The notes under the pieces are model-generated. The model was given only the letters and a program-made list of their open reading frames with translations. It was not told the origin of the DNA and did no database searches. From NCBI GenBank assembly GCA_037190175.1, contig JBBCJM010000258.1, positions 1 through 44,779 on the forward strand: 44,779 nucleotides of DNA, in the 5' to 3' direction. Shown piece after piece: positions 30,891 to 37,734 of the stretch; position 1 is the stretch's first letter, and every line of letters begins with the position of its first letter. Made by a program: the position numbers and the translations under genes. The stretch comes from JBBCJM01 sp037190175. Lineage in GTDB: Bacteria > Pseudomonadota > Alphaproteobacteria > Rhodobacterales > Rhodobacteraceae.

Positions 30891-31283
30891 ATGAGCGGCC
30901 GACACATGCACGCCGCCCGCTTCGACACCCCCGAGGAGGCGGGCGAGGCCGACCGGCTGGACCACCTGATGGCCGTGGCGGGCAGCCAGGCGGCCGAGTT
31001 CTGCCGCATCCTGGCCGAGGATCTCACCGCGCTGCGCGCCGAACTGGGCAAGGCGCTGGGCCCGGCCGAGCCCGACCTCGACCGGCTGCGCCGCGCCTCG
31101 CACGGCACGGTGGCGCTGGCGGGCACCTGCGGCTTCGACTCGCTGACCGGCCGCGCCCGGGCCCTGCAGGCGCTGCTGCGCGAGGCCAGGGACTGCGAGA
31201 GCATCCGCCTTCACGCCCAGGGCTGCCGCGAGGGGCTGGACGAGCTGATCGGCCGGGTCCGCAGGCGGATGGAGCGGCCATGA
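30891..31283 (+). CDS. Hpt (histidine phosphotransfer) domain protein
   Basis: A 130-residue four-helix protein. The phosphorylatable histidine is H71 in LRRASHGTVALAGTCGFDSLTGRARALQ, where the usual H-x-x-K-G is H-G-T-V-A. It would pass phosphate between a hybrid kinase and the next gene's receiver. It ends 4 bases into the response regulator start (ATGA), so the pair is coupled. The start is uncertain: 30849 (GTG), 30885, 30891 and 30906 are in frame; 30891 has GGGG at reasonable distance. No sensor kinase is in the window. The upstream gap 30612-30890 contains only a GGGCTTC/GAAGCCC hairpin that I can see. Confidence 0.8.
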   Translation: MSGRHMHAARFDTPEEAGEADRLDHLMAVAGSQAAEFCRILAEDLTALRAELGKALGPAEPDLDRLRRASHGTVALAGTCGFDSLTGRARALQALLREARDCESIRLHAQGCREGLDELIGRVRRRMERP

Positions 31284-32701
31284 GCGCGGCCCCCGTGCCC
31301 CGCGCGGGCGGGGACATCCTGCTGATCGAGGACACGCCCTCGCTGCAACTGCTCTACCGCTCGATCCTGACCAATGCCGGCCACCGGGTGCGCACCGCCT
31401 CGACCGCGGCCGAGGGGATGCGGCAGTTGCACGAGGCGACGCCGGCCGCGGTGCTCCTGGACCTGATGCTGCCCGACCGCGACGGGCTGGACCTGCTGAA
31501 CGACGTGCTGCGCCACCACCCGGGGATGCCGGTGGTGGCGGTCACCGCCAACGGCTCCATCGCCCGGGCGGTGGAGGCGATGCGGGCCGGCGCGCACGAT
31601 TTCCTGGTCAAGCCGGTGGAGGAGACGCGCTTCCTCTCGGCGGTCAGCAACGCGCTGGGCCAGCGCAGCCAGCGGCCGGCGCGCAGCCTGCCCACCCGCC
31701 GGCCCAACGAGGCCGAGGTGGCCGGCGGCAGCGGCTTCCTGGGCTCCTCGCGCGCCATGCGGCGGGTGGAGGCCAAGATCCGCTCGGTGGCGGGCTCCAT
31801 GGCCACGGTCTTCATCACCGGGGAAAGCGGCACGGGCAAGGAACTCGCCGCGCTGGCGGTGCACCGGCATTCCGCCCGCGCGAACGGCCCCTTCATCGCG
31901 CTGAACTGCGGGGCGATCCCGCACGACCTGATGGAGTCCGAGGTCTTCGGCCATGTGAAGGGCAGCTTCACCGGCGCGATCTCGGACAAGCCCGGGGCGG
32001 CGGTGGCGGCGGACGGCGGCACGCTGTTCCTGGACGAGGTCTGCGAGATGGCGCCGGCCCTGCAGACCAAGCTGTTGCGCTTCCTGCAGACCTCCACCGT
32101 CACCCCGGTGGGCGCCACCAAGCCGCGCAAGGTGAACGTGCGGATCGTCTGCGCCACCAACCGCGACCCGCTGCACGCGGTGCGGCGGGGGCAGTTCCGC
32201 GAGGATCTCTACTACCGGCTCTACGTGGTGCCGCTGCACATGCCGCCCCTGCGCGACCGCGAGAGCGACGTGATCGAGATCGCCGAGGCCGCGCTCTTCC
32301 GCTTCGCCGAGGAGGAGGGACGCAGCTTCGACGGGTTCTCGCCCGAGGTCGAGGCGCTGTTTCGCAGCTACGACTGGCCGGGCAACGTGCGGCAACTCCT
32401 GAACGTCATCCGCAACGTGGTGGTGCTGAACGAGGGCGGGCTGGTGACGCCCGGGATGCTGCCCGAAGACCTGCACCGCGGCATGGTCGGCGGCGAGGAG
32501 CCCCCCGGCGCCGCCCCCCCCGATCTCACCCTGCCGGTGGCCGACCCGCTGGCCGGGATGACGCTGGCGCAGATCGAGCGCCATGCGGTGGAGACCGCCA
32601 TCGCCCGCCACGGCGGCAGCGTGCCGCGGGCGGCGCGGGAACTCGACGTCTCGCCCTCCACCCTCTACCGCAAGATCGAGGCCTGGGGGCGGGGGAAGTA
32701 A
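31280..32701 (+). CDS. Sigma-54-dependent response regulator (LuxO/NtrC type)
   Basis: A 473-residue activator. The receiver (about residues 11-125) has acidic pocket E17-D18, phosphoacceptor D61 (LLDLMLPDRDG) and lysine K111 (FLVKPV). The AAA+ domain has Walker A GESGTGKE (181-188), Walker B LFLDEV and the arginine region FREDLYYRL. The sigma-54 contact loop reads GSFTGA (229-234 by count from the ATG) instead of GAFTGA. The C-terminal Fis-type helix-turn-helix is VPRAARELDVSPSTLYRKIEAWG. The upstream coupled Hpt gene makes a LuxU-LuxO-like pair. A palindromic repeat follows 18 bases after the stop. Confidence 0.93.
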   Translation: MSAAPVPRAGGDILLIEDTPSLQLLYRSILTNAGHRVRTASTAAEGMRQLHEATPAAVLLDLMLPDRDGLDLLNDVLRHHPGMPVVAVTANGSIARAVEAMRAGAHDFLVKPVEETRFLSAVSNALGQRSQRPARSLPTRRPNEAEVAGGSGFLGSSRAMRRVEAKIRSVAGSMATVFITGESGTGKELAALAVHRHSARANGPFIALNCGAIPHDLMESEVFGHVKGSFTGAISDKPGAAVAADGGTLFLDEVCEMAPALQTKLLRFLQTSTVTPVGATKPRKVNVRIVCATNRDPLHAVRRGQFREDLYYRLYVVPLHMPPLRDRESDVIEIAEAALFRFAEEEGRSFDGFSPEVEALFRSYDWPGNVRQLLNVIRNVVVLNEGGLVTPGMLPEDLHRGMVGGEEPPGAAPPDLTLPVADPLAGMTLAQIERHAVETAIARHGGSVPRAARELDVSPSTLYRKIEAWGRGK

Positions 32702-32718
32702 TCCGCCGTCGCGCAAGT

Positions 32719-32911
32719 GGAGAGCGCCGGGGGGTTTCACACCCCCCAGCCAGTGGTTCACTCGAACCAATGGCGTAAACCACTGGCAACCCCGCGGGAT
32801 ACTTGGGGCAGGAAAGAGGGTAGAAGGGACAATTTGATTCAAACTGTCCCTCATCTTGGCTCAAGTACTCCACGGGGGGTCCGGGGGGTGTGAAACCCCC
32901 CGGCGCTCTCC
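32719..32911. repeat. Palindromic intergenic element, full copy B
   Basis: A 193-base element with perfect 29-base inverted ends (32719-32747 and 32883-32911; outer sequence GGAGAGCGCCGGGGGG). At its centre a 23-base near-palindrome (32827-32849) reads GGACAATTTGA, then TTCAAACTGTCC. CCGCGGGATACTTG on the left mirrors CAAGTACTCCACGG on the right. The left arm contains an extra hairpin (32748-32788). It lacks any coding capacity. The ends have terminator-like hairpins, so it may end transcription of the sigma-54 regulator and of couO. Confidence 0.85.
32748..32788. repeat. Hairpin inserted in the left arm of copy B
   Basis: GCCAGTGGTT (32749-32758) pairs perfectly with AACCACTGGC (32778-32787), with a 19-base loop. 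GGTT can instead pair with AACC at 32765-32768. The block has no counterpart in the right arm or in copies A and C, so it looks like a later insertion of a second small palindrome. Confidence 0.7.
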
Positions 32912-32923
32912 GCCAGCCCGACG

Positions 32924-33799
32924 CTAGAGTTTCAGCAGCTCCCTTGCGTTCTCCTTCAGGATCAGCGGGCGCACCTCGTCCTTGAACGGGGCCTTCTCGA
33001 AATCGGCCAGCCAGCGGTCGGGGGTGATCGCCGGCCAGTCGGAGCCGAAGAGCATCCGCTTCTTCAGGATCGAGCCCGCGTATTGCACCAGGATCGGCGG
33101 GAAGTACTTGGGCGACCAGCCGGACAGGTCGATCCAGACGTTGGGCTTGTGGGTGGCCACCGCCAGCGCCTCTTCCTGCCAGGGAAACGATGGATGGGCG
33201 GCGACGATGGGCATGTCGGGGAACTCGGCCGCCACGTCGTCGAGGTGGATCGGGTTGGAGTATTTCAGCCGCATGTTCATGCCGCCGCGCATCCCCGCCC
33301 CCACCCCGGTCTGCCCGGTGTGGAAAAGCGCGATGGCGCCCTCCTCGGCGATGGCCTCGTACAGGGGGAAGGCCATGCGGTCGTTGGGGTAGAAGCCCTG
33401 GAAGGTGGGGTGGAACTTGAACCCGCGCACCCCGAAGTCGCGCACCAGCCGCCGCGCCTCGCGCGCGCCCGCGCGGCCCTTGGCGGGGTCGATCGAGGCG
33501 AAGGGGATCATGATGTCGGCGTTCTCGGCGGCGATCCCTGCCACCTCCTCGTTGGCATAGCGGCGAAAGCCGGTCTCGCGCTCGGCGTCCACGGGGAAGA
33601 TCACGCAGCCGATCCGGCGTTCGCGGTAATAGGCTGCGGTCTGCTGGACGGTGGGCAGCATCCCGTCCACCCCGGCGGGGTTCTTGAAGTAGTTCGCCAT
33701 CCCCGCCTGGAACTCGTTGTAGCCATCGTCGCGATGGGTGCAGCAGGGCTCCTCGGCATGGGTGTGGAAGTCGATGGCGATCAGGTCGTCGGGGTTCAT
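32924..33799 (-). CDS. couO: CouO-type amidohydrolase (beta-ketoacyl-CoA cleaving)
   Basis: A 291-residue metal-dependent TIM-barrel amidohydrolase (family 2). Likely metal ligands are H12 and H14 (DFHTHAEEP), H160 (LFHTG), H202 (AAHPSF) and D254 (LFGSDWPAI). In Rhodococcus CouO, D257 is the reported metal ligand; D254 fits. CouO cleaves 4-hydroxyphenyl-beta-ketopropionyl-CoA in p-hydroxycinnamate deacetylation, replacing a thiolase and thioesterase. The context (MarR, hydratase, feruloyl-CoA synthetase, SDR and acyl-CoA dehydrogenase) is the same set, which supports this role; sequence alone would say only amidohydrolase. The start at 33799 overlaps the MarR stop (ATGA) and has GGAG 6 bases upstream; 33811 would add four residues. 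Confidence 0.85.
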   Translation of the reverse strand: MNPDDLIAIDFHTHAEEPCCTHRDDGYNEFQAGMANYFKNPAGVDGMLPTVQQTAAYYRERRIGCVIFPVDAERETGFRRYANEEVAGIAAENADIMIPFASIDPAKGRAGAREARRLVRDFGVRGFKFHPTFQGFYPNDRMAFPLYEAIAEEGAIALFHTGQTGVGAGMRGGMNMRLKYSNPIHLDDVAAEFPDMPIVAAHPSFPWQEEALAVATHKPNVWIDLSGWSPKYFPPILVQYAGSILKKRMLFGSDWPAITPDRWLADFEKAPFKDEVRPLILKENARELLKL

Positions 33800-34257
33800 G
33801 GCTGGCTCCATCGGTCGATGCCGGAGTATTTGCGCAAGAGCCGGGTGAGCTGGGCGGCCTCCTCCGGCGTCAGGTCGTGCACGAGATAGCTGTCTTCGCC
33901 ATAGATCGCCCCTTCATGCGCCGCCACGAAATCCCGCCCCGCCGGGGTGAGCGTCAGGCGGACCGAGCGGCGGTCGTCATCGGGGATGGTGCGGGCCAGC
34001 CGGCCGGTTTCCTCCATGCGGCGGACCACCTTGGTCATGTGGGCGGGTTTGATCGCCAGCGCGCGGGCCAGCTGCCCCTGTCGCACGCCGGGGTTGCGCC
34101 CGATCATCCACAGCACCGAGTATTCGCCCGGCCGCAGGTCCATCTGGCCATGGCGGGCGTAGAAGGCTTCGAAGTTGCGCAGTTGCGCCATGCGCAGGAG
34201 GAACCCGAGGGTGTTCAAGAGCAGGCCGAAGTCCAGCCGCTGGTCGTCCTCGCTCAC
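33796..34257 (-). CDS. MarR family regulator of the hydroxycinnamate cluster
   Basis: A 153-residue winged-helix repressor. DLRPGEYSVLWMIGRNPGVRQGQLARALAIKPAHMTKVVRRMEETGRLAR is the DNA-binding core, followed by the wing DDDRRSVRLTLTPAGRDF. The GTG start at 34257 overlaps the hydratase stop (GTGA). It is the positional and family counterpart of CouR in Rhodococcus and HcaR/FerR-type regulators, which release DNA on binding a hydroxycinnamoyl-CoA. A palindrome in the promoter of this operon (35075-35089) is the likely operator. Ligand identity is inferred from the neighbours. Confidence 0.9.
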   Translation of the reverse strand: MSEDDQRLDFGLLLNTLGFLLRMAQLRNFEAFYARHGQMDLRPGEYSVLWMIGRNPGVRQGQLARALAIKPAHMTKVVRRMEETGRLARTIPDDDRRSVRLTLTPAGRDFVAAHEGAIYGEDSYLVHDLTPEEAAQLTRLLRKYSGIDRWSQP

Positions 34258-35039
34258 GGCCCCGCCCCGGGGGCGGCCACCCGGGCGGCGCGCTTGTGCA
34301 GGAAGTCGTTCAGGCGGGCCTCGGCCTCGGGCGTAGTGGCGCTGAAGGAGGCGATGAAGCTTTCCACGAACAGCCCGTCGTCGCGGCCCATCTCGTGGAT
34401 CCGCGGCAGGGCGTTGATGACGGCGTAGTTGGAGAAGGGGGCGTTGGAGGCGGCGGCGCGGGCCAGCGCCAGGGCGCGCTCCACCGCCTGCCCGGCGGGG
34501 ACCACGTATTGCACCAGGTTCCAGCGTTCCGCGGTCTCGGCGTCGATGCTGCGCCCGGTCAGCATCATGTCGGTCATCCGCGCCACCCCCATCAGGCGGG
34601 CCGCCCTGACCGAGCCGCCGCCGCCCACGAAGATGCCCCGCTGCCCCTCGGGCAAGGCGAAGAAGGCCGTGGCGTCGGCCACCCGCACCTGTACGGAAGC
34701 CGCCAGCTCCAGCCCCCCGCCCACCACCGCGCCGTGCAGCGCGGCGAACCACGGGATCGGCCCGAACTCCAGCCGGCCGAAGACCTCGTGCCAGCGGCGA
34801 GAGCCCTGCACGCCCTCGAACGGCGTTTTCTTCACGTGCTCGGCCAGATCCAGCCCGGCGCAGAACTGGCTGCCGTGGCCGTGGATCACCCCGGCCTTCG
34901 CCTCGCCCCTCGCGCGTTCGATGGCGGCGGCGAGGCGGTCCACGAAGGCGTCGCTGATGGCATTGCGTTTCCCGGGCCGGTTCAGCCCGATCAGCGCCAC
35001 CTCGCCGTCGAGCACATAGGTCACGAAATCGGCCGTCAC
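34254..35039 (-). CDS. Enoyl-CoA hydratase family protein (CouH-like)
   Basis: A 261-residue crotonase. Signatures are VALIGLNRPGKRNAISDAFVD, the oxyanion loop GHGSQFCAGLDLAEHV and AALHGAVVGGGLELAASVQVRVAD. It would hydrate feruloyl- or p-coumaroyl-CoA to the beta-hydroxy acyl-CoA. It does not look like the Pseudomonas feruloyl-CoA hydratase-lyase (Ech), and the cluster has no vanillin dehydrogenase, which fits hydration without aldehyde release. The GTG at 35039 has GGGGGAGG 5 bases upstream. It heads the leftward operon with MarR and couO, divergent from fcs. Confidence 0.88.
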   Translation of the reverse strand: MTADFVTYVLDGEVALIGLNRPGKRNAISDAFVDRLAAAIERARGEAKAGVIHGHGSQFCAGLDLAEHVKKTPFEGVQGSRRWHEVFGRLEFGPIPWFAALHGAVVGGGLELAASVQVRVADATAFFALPEGQRGIFVGGGGSVRAARLMGVARMTDMMLTGRSIDAETAERWNLVQYVVPAGQAVERALALARAAASNAPFSNYAVINALPRIHEMGRDDGLFVESFIASFSATTPEAEARLNDFLHKRAARVAAPGAGP

Positions 35040-35067
35040 GCGCGCCTCCCCCTTGCCTTCCGCGGGT

Positions 35068-35096
35068 ACTATACGGAAAGATATTTTCCATGTAAA
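35068..35096 (-). promoter_or_regulatory. Promoter of couH-marR-couO with operator in its spacer
   Basis: On the minus strand TTTACA (35091-35096), a 17-base spacer and TATAGT (35068-35073), both near consensus. The inverted repeat GGAAA (35075-35079) and TTTCC (35085-35089) fills the spacer, with partly matching flanks (TATAC, 35070-35074, and ATGTA, 35090-35094). A repressor bound here would block polymerase. The plus-strand promoter for fcs is weaker (TTGCCT 35053-35058, AAAGAT 35077-35082) and would also be covered. Confidence 0.65.
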
Positions 35097-35128
35097 CGAT
35101 CCGGGGTTGGCTGCAAGGAGGGGAGCCG

Positions 35129-36976
35129 ATGCAGGCCAGGCTGCGCGAGGTTCGCGTGTGGGAGCCGGAGGTCCGCTGGGAACGGCGCGCGGACGGGACC
35201 TTGCTGGTCTGGCAGGCGCAGCCACTGGCCCCCTACCCTGCCCGCCTCTCCGACCGGATCGCACATTGGGCCGCCGTGGCGCCGGACCGGACCTGGATGG
35301 CCGAACGGGACGGCACGGGCGACTGGCGGCGGGTCGGCTATGCGGAACTCGCCGGCCTGCTGCCGCGGGTGGGCATGGCGCTGCTGCGCCTCGGCCTGTC
35401 GGTGGAGCGGCCGCTGCTGATCCTCTCCGGCAACTCGCTGGAACATGCCGTCGCGGCGCTTTCGGCGCAGCATGTGGGCGTGCCATCGGCCGCGGTGGCG
35501 CCAGCTTATGCCAGCACGGGCGGCGACTATGCCAAGCTGCGCGAGATCGTGGCCCAGACCACCCCCGGCGCCGTCTTCGTGCGCGAGACCGGCCCCTATG
35601 CCGCCGCCCTGGCCGCGGTGCTGCCCGAGGTGCCGGTGATCGCGGTGCAAGGCAGCCTGCCCGACCGCGCGGTGCTGCGCTGGCAGGACCTCACCGCCAC
35701 CGAGCCCGGGCCCGAGGCCGCCGCCGCCCATGCCGCCACCGGCCCCGACACCATCGCCAAGTTCATGTTCACCTCGGGCACCACCGGCTCGCCCAAGGCG
35801 GTGATCCAGACGCAGGGAATGCTCTGCGCCAACCAGGCGCAGGTGCTGGACTGCTATCGCTTCCTGGCCGACGAGCCGCCGGTCTTCGTGGACTGGGCGC
35901 CGTGGAACCACACCGCCAGCGGCTCCAAGGTGTTCAACATGGCGCTCTACAACGGCGGCACCTACTACATCGACGGCGGCAAGCCCTCGGCCGCCGGCAT
36001 GGCCGAAACCATCCGCAACCTGCGCGAGATCGGCCCCACCTGGTACTTCAACGTGCCGGTGGGGTTCGAACTGCTGGTGGAGGCGATGGATCGGGACGAC
36101 GCCTTGACCCGCAACTTCTTCGGCCGGCTTCGGATGCTGATGTATGCCGGCGCGGGGCTGGGGCAGCATACCTGGGGCAGGCTGAACGAGCTGTCGGTCC
36201 GCGCGGTGGGGGCGCGGACGCTCTTGGGCACCGGGCTCGGCTCCACCGAGACCTCGCCCTTCGCCGCCTATTGCACCGAGGACGTGGACCGGCCGGGCAA
36301 CATCGGCATCCCCTCGCGCGGCATGGTGATGAAGCTGGTGCCGGTGGGCGACAAGCTGGAGGTGCGGTTCAAGGGGCCGAACGTGACCCCGGGCTACTGG
36401 CGCAACCCGAAGCTCTCGGCCGAGGCCTTCGATGAGGAGGGCTTCTACCGCATGGGCGACGCGCTGCGGCCGGCCGACCCCGAGAACCCCGCGCGCGGCT
36501 TCTTCTTCGACGGCCGCACCGCCGAGAACTTCAAGCTGCATACGGGAACCTGGGTCGCGGTGGGGCCGCTGCGCGCCGGGCTGATCGACGCGATGAAGGG
36601 ATTGATCCGTGATGCGGTGATCGCCGGAGAGAACCGGGATGAGTTGGGTGCGCTCCTGATCCCCTTCCGCCCCGGGCTCGAGCGGCTGGTGGAGGGCGGC
36701 GCTTCGCTGGACGACGAAACGCTCTACGCCCATCCCGCCGTCCGGGCGCGGCTGACCGAGTTGCTGACCGCCCATGCCGCCGCGGCCTCCGGCTCCTCCA
36801 CCCGCATCGCCCGGGCGATGATCCTGGCCCGGCCGCTGTCGCTGGACAGGGGCGAGGTGACCGACAAGGGCTCGGTCAACCAGCGCGCGGTCTTGACCCG
36901 GCGCCCCGAGGCGGTGGAAGAGCTGTACCGCGACGGGCCGGGGGTGCTGCGCGTCACCAAGGAGGAAACCACATGA
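35129..36976 (+). CDS. fcs: Feruloyl-CoA synthetase
   Basis: A 615-residue acyl-adenylate-forming ligase that would activate ferulate, p-coumarate or caffeate with ATP and CoA. The AMP-binding loop is FMFTSGTTGSPKAV (about residues 212-225). The family marker DWAPWNHTASGSKVFNMALYNGGTYYIDGGKP is typical of feruloyl-CoA synthases. GLGSTETSPF, VRFKGPNVTPGYWRNP and GFYRMGDALRPADP follow, with the C-terminal domain containing RDAVIAGENRDELGALL. Rhodococcus CouL is a different (plant 4CL-like) ligase, so this cluster combines an fcs-type ligase with cou-type downstream enzymes. AAGGAGGGG lies 6 bases before the ATG. The SDR gene overlaps its stop (ATGA). Confidence 0.9.
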   Translation: MQARLREVRVWEPEVRWERRADGTLLVWQAQPLAPYPARLSDRIAHWAAVAPDRTWMAERDGTGDWRRVGYAELAGLLPRVGMALLRLGLSVERPLLILSGNSLEHAVAALSAQHVGVPSAAVAPAYASTGGDYAKLREIVAQTTPGAVFVRETGPYAAALAAVLPEVPVIAVQGSLPDRAVLRWQDLTATEPGPEAAAAHAATGPDTIAKFMFTSGTTGSPKAVIQTQGMLCANQAQVLDCYRFLADEPPVFVDWAPWNHTASGSKVFNMALYNGGTYYIDGGKPSAAGMAETIRNLREIGPTWYFNVPVGFELLVEAMDRDDALTRNFFGRLRMLMYAGAGLGQHTWGRLNELSVRAVGARTLLGTGLGSTETSPFAAYCTEDVDRPGNIGIPSRGMVMKLVPVGDKLEVRFKGPNVTPGYWRNPKLSAEAFDEEGFYRMGDALRPADPENPARGFFFDGRTAENFKLHTGTWVAVGPLRAGLIDAMKGLIRDAVIAGENRDELGALLIPFRPGLERLVEGGASLDDETLYAHPAVRARLTELLTAHAAAASGSSTRIARAMILARPLSLDRGEVTDKGSVNQRAVLTRRPEAVEELYRDGPGVLRVTKEETT

Positions 36977-37734
36977 AGATCGACGGCATCGGCGCAATCG
37001 TCACCGGCGGCGCCTCGGGGCTGGGCGCGGCCACCGCACGGGCCTTGGCGGCCAGGGGGGCCAGGGTGACGATCCTCGACCTGAACGGCGAGGCGGCCGA
37101 GGCGATGGCGGCGCAGATCGGCGGGCTGGGCGTGGCGGCGGATGCGGCGTCCGAGGAGCAGGTGACCGCCGCGCTGGACCGTGCGACCGAAGCCTTCGGC
37201 ACACCGCGCATCGTGGTCAACTGCGCCGGGATCGGCCCCGCCGGCCGGGTGGTGGGCCGCGACGGGCCGCTGCCGCTGGCGGCCTTCGAAAAGGCGATCC
37301 GGGTCAACCTGATCGGCAGCTTCAACGTGCTGCGGCTGGCGGCGCACCGGATGACCGGCCTGGAGCCGCTGGAGGGCGGCGCGCGCGGTGTCATCGTCAA
37401 CACCGCCTCGGTGGCGGCCTTCGAGGGGCAGATCGGCCAGGCCGCCTATTCGGCGTCGAAAGGCGGCGTGGTGGCCATGGCGCTGCCGATCGCCCGCGAA
37501 CTGGCGCGGTTCGGCATCCGGGTGAACACCATCGCCCCGGGCATCTTCCTGACGCCCCTGCTGGAATCGATGCCGCAGGAGGTGCAGACCTCGCTGGCGG
37601 CCGGCATCCCCTTCCCCCAGCGGCTGGGCGACCCGGCGGAGTTCGCGCAGGCGGTGCTGTTCCTGGTGGAAAACGACTACATGAACGCCGAGGTGATCCG
37701 CATCGACGGCGCCACCCGCATGGCGGCGAAGTGA
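36973..37734 (+). CDS. SDR 3-hydroxyacyl-CoA dehydrogenase (CouN-like)
   Basis: A 253-residue short-chain dehydrogenase of the HSD17B10 (type II 3-hydroxyacyl-CoA dehydrogenase) group. The nucleotide motif is TGGASGLG (residues 12-19), D36 in LDLNG favours NAD, and NCAGIGPAG, NTASVAAFEGQIGQAAYSASKGG (S, Y and K triad) follow. PGIFLTPLLESMPQEVQ is typical of the group. It would oxidise the 3-hydroxy-3-arylpropionyl-CoA made by the hydratase to the beta-keto acyl-CoA that CouO cleaves. It overlaps fcs (ATGA) and the next gene (GTGA), so all three are translationally coupled. Confidence 0.92.
   Translation: MKIDGIGAIVTGGASGLGAATARALAARGARVTILDLNGEAAEAMAAQIGGLGVAADAASEEQVTAALDRATEAFGTPRIVVNCAGIGPAGRVVGRDGPLPLAAFEKAIRVNLIGSFNVLRLAAHRMTGLEPLEGGARGVIVNTASVAAFEGQIGQAAYSASKGGVVAMALPIARELARFGIRVNTIAPGIFLTPLLESMPQEVQTSLAAGIPFPQRLGDPAEFAQAVLFLVENDYMNAEVIRIDGATRMAAK

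Noticed and set aside
34254..35039. Feruloyl-CoA hydratase-lyase (Ech) giving vanillin
   Set aside because: The crotonase does not look like Ech, no vanillin dehydrogenase is present, and the SDR plus amidohydrolase fit the beta-oxidative route better.
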